From Oceanobacillus senegalensis (GTDB lineage: Bacteria; Bacillota; Bacilli; Bacillales; Amphibacillaceae), in assembly GCF_900176885.1 (NCBI RefSeq), contig NZ_LT839648.1:2189740-2253739 (forward strand): a stretch of 64,000 nucleotides of DNA, in the 5' to 3' direction. A program made the translations under genes and the position numbers. The notes under the pieces are model-generated. The model saw only the letters and a program-made list of their open reading frames with translations. It ran no database searches and had not been told where the DNA came from. Positions within the stretch are counted from its first letter, which is position 1; the number at the start of each line of letters is the position of its first letter. Shown here piece by piece: positions 26,268 to 33,888 of this stretch.

Positions 26268-27134
26268 ATGACAATTAAAATACTCACGGATTCTGCATGT
26301 GATTTAACCGAAGAACATTATAACGAATTTGATATTGAAATGGTACCCTTAACAGTAAATTTAGATGAAATAGAATATGAGGATGGAAAAACAATTGAAC
26401 CTAAAACGGTATATGATTCTATGAGAGAGGGGAAAACACCTAAGACTTCCCAGGTATCTCCACAAACGTTTAAACGGGTCTTTACCTCCTATGCTGAGAT
26501 AAATCAACCATTAGTATACATTGCATTTTCTTCTCAATTATCTGGGACCTTTCAAACCGCTAAAATGGTAGAAAAAGAAGTTAAAGAAAAATATCCTGAT
26601 GCTCCTATACATGTATTAGATACGAAATGTGCTTCGCTTGGCCATGGTTTAGTTGTTTTACATGCCGCAAAACAAGCAAAAAAAGGTGCTTCACTCCAAG
26701 AAATCATGGATGACATAAAATTTCATGCTGAACACATGGAGCATATTTTTACAGTTGACGATTTAGAATATTTATATCGTGGTGGTAGAGTTAGCAAAAC
26801 GGCAGCCTTCGTCGGATCTCTACTTAAAATAAAACCACTTCTTCACGTGGAGGACGGAAAGCTAATCCCCCTTGAAAAAATTCGTGGTTCCAAAAAGGTA
26901 CTTGGTAGAATGCTTGATTTAATGGGAGAAAGAAGTGCAGACCTTACAAATCAAGTCATTGGTATCAGTCATGGGGATGACCGCGAGCGTGCTGAACAAT
27001 TAGCATCCATGTTACAGGAAAAGTTTAACGTACGTGAAGAAAATATTGTCATCGAAATGGTTGGAGCAGCTATTGGTGCACATGCTGGTCCTGGAACTAT
27101 CGCTTTATTCTTTTCTAATAAACCTGATAAATAA
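26268..27134 (+). CDS. DegV family fatty-acid-binding protein (YitS/FakB-like)
   Basis: The 288-residue protein starts IKILTDSACDL and has TSQVSPQTF (Thr-Ser lipid carboxylate contacts), FSSQLSGTFQTA and GRVSKTAAFVGSLLKIKPLL, all hallmarks of DegV/FakB. These proteins present fatty acids to FakA kinase or bind lipids. It is equivalent in position to B. subtilis yitS. ATG follows AGGTGAAAAT. Confidence 0.9.
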   Translation: MTIKILTDSACDLTEEHYNEFDIEMVPLTVNLDEIEYEDGKTIEPKTVYDSMREGKTPKTSQVSPQTFKRVFTSYAEINQPLVYIAFSSQLSGTFQTAKMVEKEVKEKYPDAPIHVLDTKCASLGHGLVVLHAAKQAKKGASLQEIMDDIKFHAEHMEHIFTVDDLEYLYRGGRVSKTAAFVGSLLKIKPLLHVEDGKLIPLEKIRGSKKVLGRMLDLMGERSADLTNQVIGISHGDDRERAEQLASMLQEKFNVREENIVIEMVGAAIGAHAGPGTIALFFSNKPDK

Positions 27135-27138
27135 ATCC

Positions 27139-27187
27139 AAAAAGCTTGCTTTACATCTAAGATATTAATTAGAAAGCAAGCTTTTTT
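27139..27187 (+). terminator. degV terminator
   Basis: A perfect 14-bp stem (AAAAAGCTTGCTTT and complement) followed by TTTTTT. Confidence 0.85.
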
Positions 27188-27336
27188 GTTTTCTAATGTA
27201 TACAGTAAATAAAATACTATACCCTATCTTTTAGTAGTTTAAACTACTTTTTCTTCAAAAAAAGCATGATTAAAAATTTCTCATCATATATATACAAATA
27301 TATAACGAGAAAGTTATCTTTTAAGGGGGAATAACC

Positions 27337-27558
27337 ATGCTCATACATGATTTAGTAGATATGTTTATCACCGAACGAAACCACACTCCAGATTCCGTGA
27401 ATAATTTACTTGACTATTTCCAATACAAATACATTGCTGGCGAAATCAATATTAAAGATTATCGCCATATTTTTACCTATCTACATAAGAAAGGAGCAGT
27501 ATCCGCTTTTGAGTATATTGAAGAACGACCAATAAAGCAGTATCACTACAGTTTTTAA
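27337..27558 (+). CDS. YppF-like small protein
   Basis: The 73-residue soluble protein starts MLIHDLVDMFITERNHTPDS, with LLDYFQYKYIAGEINIKDYRH in the middle, resembling the YppF family of Bacillus (helical, about 62 residues). The C-terminus is extended (EERPIKQYHYSF). ATG follows AAGGGGGAATAACC. It is monocistronic. Function is unknown. Confidence 0.7.
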   Translation: MLIHDLVDMFITERNHTPDSVNNLLDYFQYKYIAGEINIKDYRHIFTYLHKKGAVSAFEYIEERPIKQYHYSF

Positions 27559-27676
27559 CGTACTTTTTCTAGTGCTTCTACATTTTGCAAAATTTGTTTA
27601 GGATATGATTGGTATCTGACATGATACCTTCTTTTTATTAATCAAAAATAGTTTTTCTAAGGGCAACAAAAAATAC

Positions 27677-27727
27677 GAGGCTGGGACTACTCTTTCGCAT
27701 TAAACACTTTGATTATGTCCCAACCTC
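27677..27727. terminator. Terminator hairpin
   Basis: GAGGCTGGGAC pairs with GTCCCAACCTC (one G-U), with A- and T-rich flanks (AAAAAATA / TATTTTTT) that extend the stem. It can serve genes on both sides. Confidence 0.75.
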
Positions 27728-27736
27728 ACTATTTTT

Positions 27737-27814
27737 TTAACTCCAAACCTCACTTAAAATAATAGAACTAAGCGTTACGCATGCAGCTAATGTGAAAACG
27801 ATTAAGCCTAACAT
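27737..27814 (-). CDS. Possible 25-aa membrane peptide
   Basis: MLGLIVFTLAACVTLSSII plus a short SEVWS tail is a single predicted membrane helix. ATG follows GGTGGAGGTGTAGTGGA, a near-ideal ribosome binding site, and a terminator follows the stop. The frame is too short for statistics, so its reality rests on the ribosome binding site and hydrophobicity. Confidence 0.45.
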   Translation of the reverse strand: MLGLIVFTLAACVTLSSIILSEVWS

Positions 27815-27869
27815 TCCACTACACCTCCACCTTTCCATTGTTAAAATAGGAATTATATAGGAAAAGGAC

Positions 27870-29366
27870 TTATCCTATTTCACGCTTTCTTTGTTTCATG
27901 CTTAAATAAATGACACCCACAATAAAGATTAAAAATACACCACCAACAAAGCTAATAAATGTCCAATTCAAACCAGTATTTGGCTGTACATGGTATACTT
28001 CTGCAGTCTCACGAGCTAAACCAATACGGTATACTCCCTCATCATTTTCACGTACAAGATTATCACCGAGATAACCTCTTAATTGCAAACCAGAGTCTAA
28101 ATTTGTTACAGCTAAATCCTGTGACTCACTACTATTATTTATTGCAATATAAAACGTTTCTCCGTTATAGGAACGGCGAAATACACTCATTGCATTACTA
28201 GAACCAACTAATTCAAAATCTCCAAATTGCAATGCAGGAAACTGCTTCCTTAGTGATGAAATTTGATGATAGAATTCCTGTAAATCTGAATCTCCACTAT
28301 TAAATCGTACTAATTGTTGCGCTTCTTCTGCATTAGCGCCATACATCGGGATTTCGGACCCTTGGTAAATAGATGGTATTCCTGGGGTTGTGAACATATA
28401 AGTTAACGCCAATTTCCACGCTGTAAGTGCATTTCGTCCCCCTTCAGCTAATTCTTGCGTGAATCGCTTCGAGTACATATCATCCATTGCTAACAATGGT
28501 ACCTGATTATTACTAGATTCCCATACTTCATAAATATTCAATACATCTTGATTGACCTTTGAAAAAGTCTCTACCATCACTTCTGTTAAAGGAGGGTTAT
28601 CGATTACTTGAATCTCTGTATTTTCTAGTATCACTTCCGAATTTTCATCCGTAATCAATGTATCTCCAAGTAAATAGAAGCCAGGATTTTCTTCCCTAAT
28701 TTGACTTGTTAAGGCCTCCAAAAAATCTATTGGTATTTGATCAATAGCCTGAAAATGTAATCCATCAATATCTGTTTCTTCCATCCAATATTTTGCAACA
28801 TCTGTTATATATTCTTGTACTTCTGTATTATCAAGATTTAGAGCCTTTGCTCCACTTGTCCATTTTGGTCCCTCTATTTCTTGATTATCTAGAATCCAGT
28901 TTTCTTTTTCAGAATCCTGTACAAATGGATGATTAGGTGACACATAATTCGCCATAAATTCCATTACTACTTTAATATTTCGTTTATGTGCTTCTTCTAT
29001 TAATAAATTAAATTCTTCTAACGTACCGAACTGTTCTTCTACTTCATAAAAGTCCTCGACCCAATAACCATGGTAGCCTTTTTCTGAGTTATTCATGATT
29101 GGTGAAAGTGAAATGGTTGTAACTCCTACTTCAACTAAATCATCTAATTTATCAATAATACCCTGAAAATCACCACCATGATAGGCTAGCGGATCATCCG
29201 TGTTAACCCCTTCATCATTGGAGTGATCGCCATTGTTATACCGGTCAATTAAAATAGAATAAATAAACTCTTCCTGGATTTCTTCTTCTGCTGCATACAA
29301 TGTAGCTGGATTCCATCCAAGAAAAAAGATACTAATAATTGAAACTATACTTATTAATTTTTTCAT
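27870..29366 (-). CDS. Membrane-anchored GH13 alpha-amylase homologue lacking catalytic residues
   Basis: The 498-residue protein has a signal peptide (residues 1-25), a GH13 (beta/alpha)8 barrel with the calcium-loop pattern DRYNNGDHSNDEG, a C-terminal beta domain, and a membrane helix (about 468-490) before a basic KQRKRE tail. It is thus extracytoplasmic and doubly anchored or held by its C-terminus. The barrel clearly belongs to the amylase family (GYHGYWVEDFY, TTPGIPSIYQGSE). However, the nucleophile Asp is Gln206, the acid/base Glu is Asp235, and the NHD transition-state Asp is Tyr298. The invariant Arg of region II is His204 and the region I His is Tyr141. Hydrolysis is therefore unlikely, and a carbohydrate-binding or structural role is inferred. 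Start M at 29366 follows GGTGGGGGAACGTTTA. Confidence 0.85.
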   Translation of the reverse strand: MKKLISIVSIISIFFLGWNPATLYAAEEEIQEEFIYSILIDRYNNGDHSNDEGVNTDDPLAYHGGDFQGIIDKLDDLVEVGVTTISLSPIMNNSEKGYHGYWVEDFYEVEEQFGTLEEFNLLIEEAHKRNIKVVMEFMANYVSPNHPFVQDSEKENWILDNQEIEGPKWTSGAKALNLDNTEVQEYITDVAKYWMEETDIDGLHFQAIDQIPIDFLEALTSQIREENPGFYLLGDTLITDENSEVILENTEIQVIDNPPLTEVMVETFSKVNQDVLNIYEVWESSNNQVPLLAMDDMYSKRFTQELAEGGRNALTAWKLALTYMFTTPGIPSIYQGSEIPMYGANAEEAQQLVRFNSGDSDLQEFYHQISSLRKQFPALQFGDFELVGSSNAMSVFRRSYNGETFYIAINNSSESQDLAVTNLDSGLQLRGYLGDNLVRENDEGVYRIGLARETAEVYHVQPNTGLNWTFISFVGGVFLIFIVGVIYLSMKQRKREIG

Positions 29367-29550
29367 TAAACGTTCCCCCACCAACAAAATGTGTTACTGC
29401 TTCTATTATTAACCAATCAAGGAAATAGTCAACATGAATTCCAATATTGTTAAAAAGGATTCACTTTTTAATACAAAAATTGCATCTGTCCTATACATTG
29501 AAGCTAGACAAAACTATACCTCCACAATTTTTTTCACTACTTGAAAAAGG

Positions 29551-29580
29551 AAAAGGTTGCCCAAATTTAGGCAACCTTTT
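29551..29580. terminator. yisL terminator
   Basis: A perfect 11-bp stem (AAAAGGTTGCC) with an 8-base loop. The minus strand continues with C/T-rich sequence. Confidence 0.75.
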
Positions 29581-29636
29581 TTCATGATCCGATAAAGTAA
29601 AATTTAATTTTACTGTCAATTAGCCTTCGACAGCAA

Positions 29637-29996
29637 TTACATAGGTAGACGAATAAAGCCTAATACTAAGACAATAATGAGTGCAATCACAAATTGAATC
29701 CACCCAGCCTTTGCAGGTTTTGCTTTAGCTTTTTTAACCAATATCATTTCCATAACAGCAATTAACCAAATTCCGGCTATTGCTTTGGTTATCGCCTCAG
29801 CAAATAATGGCATCTGGATACTTGCAAAGTAACCTCCTAATAAATCTCCACCAGTATACAAAATAAATAAGTAATCAAGTCTTAAAATCATCTGAACGAT
29901 TTTTGCGGGCTTTGCTTTCCCTTGATTTTGCAGAGCGATCACTACTATAAATAAAATAAAGCCTAATACCCAAGAAGTAATGTGCATGTGTGTCAT
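29637..29996 (-). CDS. yisL: YisL family membrane protein (DUF1516)
   Basis: The 119-residue protein has four membrane helices, with the family pattern MTHMHITSWVLGFILF at the N-terminus and LRLDYLFILYTGGDLL. Lys-rich loops lie at 27-35 and 87-95. The gene is equivalent to B. subtilis yisL near gerP. Function is unknown. Confidence 0.88.
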   Translation of the reverse strand: MTHMHITSWVLGFILFIVVIALQNQGKAKPAKIVQMILRLDYLFILYTGGDLLGGYFASIQMPLFAEAITKAIAGIWLIAVMEMILVKKAKAKPAKAGWIQFVIALIIVLVLGFIRLPM

Positions 29997-30110
29997 TATG
30001 TATCCTCCCTTTTAATTTCAAGAAATTTACTATCGATATCATAACATGTTAAATTTAAAAGGTCATTTGTTAACTAACTAGATATATTTTAAATGTTGTC
30101 CTTTTAAAAC

Positions 30111-31280
30111 TTATTTCCGAAGTGGTTGTCGATACCAATAGGTTAGACTCCTCCATATCCATTCAAGTGGTCCAAAACGAAATCTACTCACCCACCATTT
30201 ACTAATAAGAATCTGACAGGTATAAATAATAAAAACCATTAATACTCCCAAAAGGGGACTAACTTTTCCATATAAACCAAAGCCAATACCATAAAAGAGG
30301 ATAAAACAAATAATCGATTGGAAAATATAATTCGACAATGCCATTCTTCCAACATACGTAAACGGCTTAATGATTTTTTGTCCCTTTTTATTTCCTGCAA
30401 TCAAAGTTATAGAAATAATATAGAATAATGCGGAAAACGTCCCACCTACATTATCCTGGGCAAAGGAAAACCACCTCGGATTTCCCAATAGGTAAGGGCC
30501 AAGTTTTAACCCAATAAATAAAACGAATGAAATAGTCCACAGTTTCCATAAAATAGATTTATGTTTATTTGGTTCATGTAGCCATCTCTTCTCTGCCAAA
30601 AACATTCCAAATAAAAAAAGAGGTAACAATACAAGAGTTAAAAAGAAAATAGTTAAAGGAGTGTTGGAATACATCCAATCTTGATAGTTTTGCATCCAAA
30701 TTATGGATAAACTGTTGCTTTGATAATTGGAAAAGGCTTGGTCAATTCTAGCTTCATTTCCAATACTTAAATAATTTCTTGATAAATAGGACAGGAATGT
30801 TATAAAGACAACATTTCCACTTAGTAATATGAAACCAACAATCAGCTTTGTTCTTGCTTCAAGCTTCAAAAATAACAATAAGATAATACCAACAAACCCA
30901 TATGTTAAAAGAATATCCCCATGCCATATTAGAAAGGCATGAATCGCTCCCATGGCAAACAAAATAGTTAACCTTCTAACTAGGAATGGATAAACCGGTA
31001 TCCCCTTTACAAAAGTCCGTTCTTTCATCATTTGTATCCCAAATCCAAACAGTATGGAGAATAATGTATAAAAACTTGCCTGGAAAAATATATCAATTAT
31101 TTCAAGTGTCCACTGACTAATATCAGACATCCATATCTCCATCTGTCCCCCGTATAAAAAGTACGGAGCACCAAATGCACCAATATTAACAATAAAAATT
31201 CCGAATATAGCAAACCCTCTTGCTGCATCAATCCATTCAAGACGCTTACCTTCTTGTATAGGGGAAACATCATTATTCAT
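30111..31280 (-). CDS. DUF418 family membrane protein
   Basis: The 389-residue polytopic protein starts with a polar segment then RLEWIDAARGFAIFGIFIVN, a hallmark of the YeiB/DUF418 group related to heparan-alpha-glucosaminide N-acetyltransferases. At least nine hydrophobic segments are seen, and the C-terminal GPLEWIWRSLTYW is the conserved DUF418 end. It may acylate or transport a surface molecule. It is divergent from gerP. Confidence 0.85.
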   Translation of the reverse strand: MNNDVSPIQEGKRLEWIDAARGFAIFGIFIVNIGAFGAPYFLYGGQMEIWMSDISQWTLEIIDIFFQASFYTLFSILFGFGIQMMKERTFVKGIPVYPFLVRRLTILFAMGAIHAFLIWHGDILLTYGFVGIILLLFLKLEARTKLIVGFILLSGNVVFITFLSYLSRNYLSIGNEARIDQAFSNYQSNSLSIIWMQNYQDWMYSNTPLTIFFLTLVLLPLFLFGMFLAEKRWLHEPNKHKSILWKLWTISFVLFIGLKLGPYLLGNPRWFSFAQDNVGGTFSALFYIISITLIAGNKKGQKIIKPFTYVGRMALSNYIFQSIICFILFYGIGFGLYGKVSPLLGVLMVFIIYTCQILISKWWVSRFRFGPLEWIWRSLTYWYRQPLRK

Positions 31281-31351
31281 TCATACCTTTTCCTTTCTAA
31301 AAATCCAATCCCTTATTTTAATTAGAGAATATGAAAAGTTAATTACTTTTC

Positions 31352-31378
31352 AACATTTCTAGGATACAACATAAACTA
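31352..31378 (+). promoter_or_regulatory. Sigma-K promoter of the gerP operon
   Basis: CATAAACTA matches the -10 consensus CATANNNTA. CAAC at -35 lies at the right distance (15-base spacer after AC), 20 bases before gerPA. gerP is transcribed late in the mother cell in B. subtilis. Confidence 0.7.
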
Positions 31379-31397
31379 TAGCAAAGGAGGATTTTGT

Positions 31398-31610
31398 ATG
31401 CCTGCAAAAGTTGGAGCAGTTAAAGTAACTAGCGTATCCTCTTCAAGCATTTTTAATATTGGAGATGTTTATTCGATGGCACCAATCAGTAATGCAAAAA
31501 CATATGCAGGAGGCGGATCCTTCAATACCGGTAGTGGAATTCGAATAAATGTTAACGATTCCTATACGTATATAAATGATACAGATAAATTGGATCAGCC
31601 TGTAAATTAG
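31398..31610 (+). CDS. gerPA: Spore germination protein GerPA
   Basis: The 70-residue protein starts MPAKVGAVKVTSVSSSSIFNIGDVY, the GerPA/GerPF fold with an SSSIFNIGD core and GGGSFNTGSG. The six-gene gerP operon makes the spore coat permeable to small germinants. ATG follows AAAGGAGGATTTTGT. It is the first gene after the sigma-K promoter. Confidence 0.92.
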   Translation: MPAKVGAVKVTSVSSSSIFNIGDVYSMAPISNAKTYAGGGSFNTGSGIRINVNDSYTYINDTDKLDQPVN

Positions 31611-31623
31611 TTGGGGTGATACG

Positions 31624-31830
31624 ATGAACATTACTATTCACCAAACCATAAATATCCATTTATTAAAGATTGGATCCATTACGAATTCATCTGTCGTACA
31701 AATAGGTAGTACTGGAAGCATACAATCCCAATCCGACATCCATAATACTGGTGGTTTTACAGAATTAGCCGAACAGGCAATTCCTCAAGATATTGTTGAT
31801 CCGCCCCTTGTCCCTCTCTCTCCTCAATGA
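31624..31830 (+). CDS. gerPB: Spore germination protein GerPB
   Basis: The 68-residue protein has N-terminal INITIHQTI-like sequence, SITNSSVVQIGSTGSIQS and a Pro-rich end VPLSPQ, matching GerPB. It lies 13 bases after gerPA with GGGGTGATACG upstream of ATG. The role is coat permeability with the other GerP proteins. Confidence 0.9.
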   Translation: MNITIHQTINIHLLKIGSITNSSVVQIGSTGSIQSQSDIHNTGGFTELAEQAIPQDIVDPPLVPLSPQ

Positions 31831-31971
31831 AAACACGTACAGCACATTTTTGCATAGACTGATATAGGCAACTGTCTAATGCTGTTAAGAATCACATATA
31901 AGATAGAGTCTACTCATATAATAACATGGGACTTTAAGAATAAAAGACTCTTAAGACAGGGGGCACTCTTT

Positions 31972-32553
31972 ATGTATGGCAACAATTGGAGTCAATACAT
32001 GCATGAAATCCAACAATACATCCAATATCAGGATGCTAAAATCAAAGAACTAGAGGAACGAATCCAAGCACTTGAGGCTAAACAACAGGACCATAACAGC
32101 ACGAATATTGAAAGGATAGAATATAAATTTGATCAATTAAAGATTGAAACCCTATCCGGTTCATTGCATATTGGCCTCACCCCTGAAGATATACAAAATA
32201 TGGATGACTTAGCATTAGGACACTCAAACCAGGCTGTCCCAGTAAATAAAACAACACCATTGCATCAACAATTAGCTTCAGAATTACAATCCTGGTTCCA
32301 AAAGGAAGGACCATCTATCATCAGGGATATTGCTAAAAATTATAACAAAAAAATTGATGATTCCCATGAAATACTCTTACTACAGGATATTCAAAAACAA
32401 CTCCCTGAGCGAATAACTTATTATAATGAGCAAGCAAAAAATAACCAATCTATAACAAATGATGAAGAATTCAGAAATTACATTGATGAACAAATTAAGG
32501 AAGAAATTCACCATTCCTTATCTCAATATATAAATAACTGGAGGGGAGAATAA
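31972..32553 (+). CDS. gerPC: Spore germination protein GerPC
   Basis: The 193-residue protein has an N-terminal helix (residues 1-15) and a coiled coil at 16-45 (YIQYQDAKIKELEERIQAL). An acidic GerPC domain follows with KIETLSGSLHIGLTP and a C-terminal helical end. ATG at 31972 (MYGNN) is preferred: GACAGGGGGCACTCTTT is upstream and it matches GerPC proteins. The longer frame adds 31 residues from the gerPB-gerPC spacer. Confidence 0.9.
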   Translation: MYGNNWSQYMHEIQQYIQYQDAKIKELEERIQALEAKQQDHNSTNIERIEYKFDQLKIETLSGSLHIGLTPEDIQNMDDLALGHSNQAVPVNKTTPLHQQLASELQSWFQKEGPSIIRDIAKNYNKKIDDSHEILLLQDIQKQLPERITYYNEQAKNNQSITNDEEFRNYIDEQIKEEIHHSLSQYINNWRGE

Positions 32554-32556
32554 TAG

Positions 32557-32742
32557 ATGATTATGGAAGTTCATAATTGGGGGCTTTGTGTTGAAAAAGT
32601 AGAAATTGACAGCGTTGGAGCCTCCTCCGTGTTTTTAATCGGAGATAATGAATCAATCGTACTATCATCTTTTTTTGACACGCCACCTGAGAGCTATAAG
32701 GTTGGAAACTTAGTACCACTCTTCGGAATTACTACAAGATAA
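32557..32742 (+). CDS. gerPD: Spore germination protein GerPD
   Basis: The 61-residue protein has the GerPD pattern: VHNWGLCVEKVEIDSVGASS, VFLIGDNESI and FDTPPES. ATG overlaps the AGGGGAGAATAATAG leader right after the gerPC stop. It is part of the coat-permeability operon. Confidence 0.9.
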   Translation: MIMEVHNWGLCVEKVEIDSVGASSVFLIGDNESIVLSSFFDTPPESYKVGNLVPLFGITTR

Positions 32743-32757
32743 TTTGGGGTGAAATGA

Positions 32758-33150
32758 TTGCAAAAGCGTACATCCGACGTGACTCAAATAAATGTGACCG
32801 CTATCTCAAGCAGCTCCATTCTCAATCTTGGCGATACACATCAAGTACAACCTAAGATGAAAGGAATCGCAGTCCAAAAAGAAGGGGAAACCTTTCAAGG
32901 TGATTTAAAGTTCGAGAATTTTCCAATTTTCCAAAGAAAAGCTAACTGGCCAGATTACCAACCAACTTCAAACGTACAAAAAATAACCTTTCATCACAAC
33001 CCTACCATTCATGTCAAGCAAGTATATTTATTAGCCTTAAGTACTTCATCTATTTTCCAAGTAGGTAATATTAACCACATTTCATCTGAAGCAAGAATAA
33101 AACACTTCCGGATTATACTAGAAGAAGACGAAGATGAAGATGAAGGTTAA
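32758..33150 (+). CDS. gerPE: Spore germination protein GerPE
   Basis: The 130-residue protein has two GerP-type repeats: VTAISSSSILNLGDTHQVQP at the start and VYLLALSTSSIFQVGNINH near the end. A very acidic tail (EEDEDEDEG) follows. The start is TTG with GGGGTGAAATGA upstream. It is separated from gerPF by an unusual 199-base spacer. Confidence 0.88.
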   Translation: MQKRTSDVTQINVTAISSSSILNLGDTHQVQPKMKGIAVQKEGETFQGDLKFENFPIFQRKANWPDYQPTSNVQKITFHHNPTIHVKQVYLLALSTSSIFQVGNINHISSEARIKHFRIILEEDEDEDEG

Positions 33151-33214
33151 CAACATATTACATTCTTTCATAGTTTAACAATATAGTGAATATAAAGTAA
33201 ATCAGGAGTTTATT

Positions 33215-33319
33215 GGCTGCCCGCCCCCACTTATATTTCTTGAAATATCTCAAACTCTTGAACAGGGGGTTATCTAGTGCCGACAATGCTAAAGGACGCG
33301 GCATTTTTGTCGGTCAGCC
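33215..33319 (+). other. Folded spacer between gerPE and gerPF
   Basis: The spacer can form nested hairpins. GGCTG (33215) pairs with CAGCC (33315), CCCCC (33225) with GGGGG (33265), and CCGACAA-TGC (33280) with GCA-TTT-TTGTCGG (33301). No ORF is present. It could be a dispersed repeat or an RNA element moderating gerPF. Confidence 0.5.
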
Positions 33320-33349
33320 AGTTAATCACGTGATAAAGTAGGTGTTAAA

Positions 33350-33568
33350 ATGCCATCGATTGTTGGACCTATCAAAATAAACAATGTTGGCGGTGGGGTT
33401 ATTAATTTTGGGGATGCATTCTACTTGTCGCCAAAGAGCACTTCCAAAACTAATGCTGGGTCAGGAGGATTAAATACCGGAGATTTTATCAATACAAACA
33501 ATGGATATAGCACTACTCGCACATTAGACCCAGATTTAGCCGATCAAACGCAAACTGGAAATGCATAA
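33350..33568 (+). CDS. gerPF: Spore germination protein GerPF
   Basis: The 72-residue protein starts MPSIVGPIKINNVGGGVINFGD and continues FYLSPKSTSK, GGLNTGDF and LDPDLADQ, as in GerPF. It is a paralogue of GerPA and the last gene of the operon. ATG follows AGTAGGTGTTAAA. A very strong terminator follows. Confidence 0.92.
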   Translation: MPSIVGPIKINNVGGGVINFGDAFYLSPKSTSKTNAGSGGLNTGDFINTNNGYSTTRTLDPDLADQTQTGNA

Positions 33569-33578
33569 GAAGTTTAAA

Positions 33579-33634
33579 GACATAAATAATAGCATGCGTA
33601 ATAGGAATTCCTTCTGCATGCTATTATTTATGTC
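33579..33634 (+). terminator. gerP operon terminator
   Basis: A perfect 19-bp stem (GACATAAATAATAGCATGC and complement) with an 18-base loop, followed by ATCTTTTTT. Confidence 0.92.
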
Positions 33635-33700
33635 ATCTTTTTTATAACATCCAAGAAGGATTGATTCTTCAAATTCGCAAATACACCATAAAGTGAACCT

Positions 33701-33737
33701 CAATCAGTGGGGGTTTTCTTTCATCCCCCACTGATTG
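33701..33737. repeat. Perfect hairpin, head of a dispersed intergenic element
   Basis: A 13-bp perfect stem (CAATCAGTGGGGG) flanks an 11-base loop containing CTTTCAT. A related hairpin occurs near 43449-43480 (GGGAGG, TTCTTTCA, then CTTCCCACTGA). The 320-base gap 33569-33888 contains only this, the gerP terminator and the repeat at 33756-33857. Confidence 0.6.
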
Positions 33738-33755
33738 TTAAATTCGGGCTTTTAG

Positions 33756-33857
33756 GGGCAGTTTATACCACAAGGGTATGACACAAGGCCTTCCCCCACC
33801 TAAAATGATTCATGTTTCCTCCATTTTTGAGATGGGGGTATTACTGCCCCTTAACCT
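33756..33857. repeat. Dispersed intergenic repeat, copy 1
   Basis: AGGGGCAGT and ACTGCCCCT form the outer arms, and CCCCCA with TGGGGG the inner ones. The right 43 bases (from TTTCCTCCATTTTTGA to TACTGCCCCTTAACCT) recur almost unchanged at 63080-63122. Confidence 0.7.
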
Positions 33858-33888
33858 GCGATAAATTCCTAGAGCTAGTTAGCTAACT

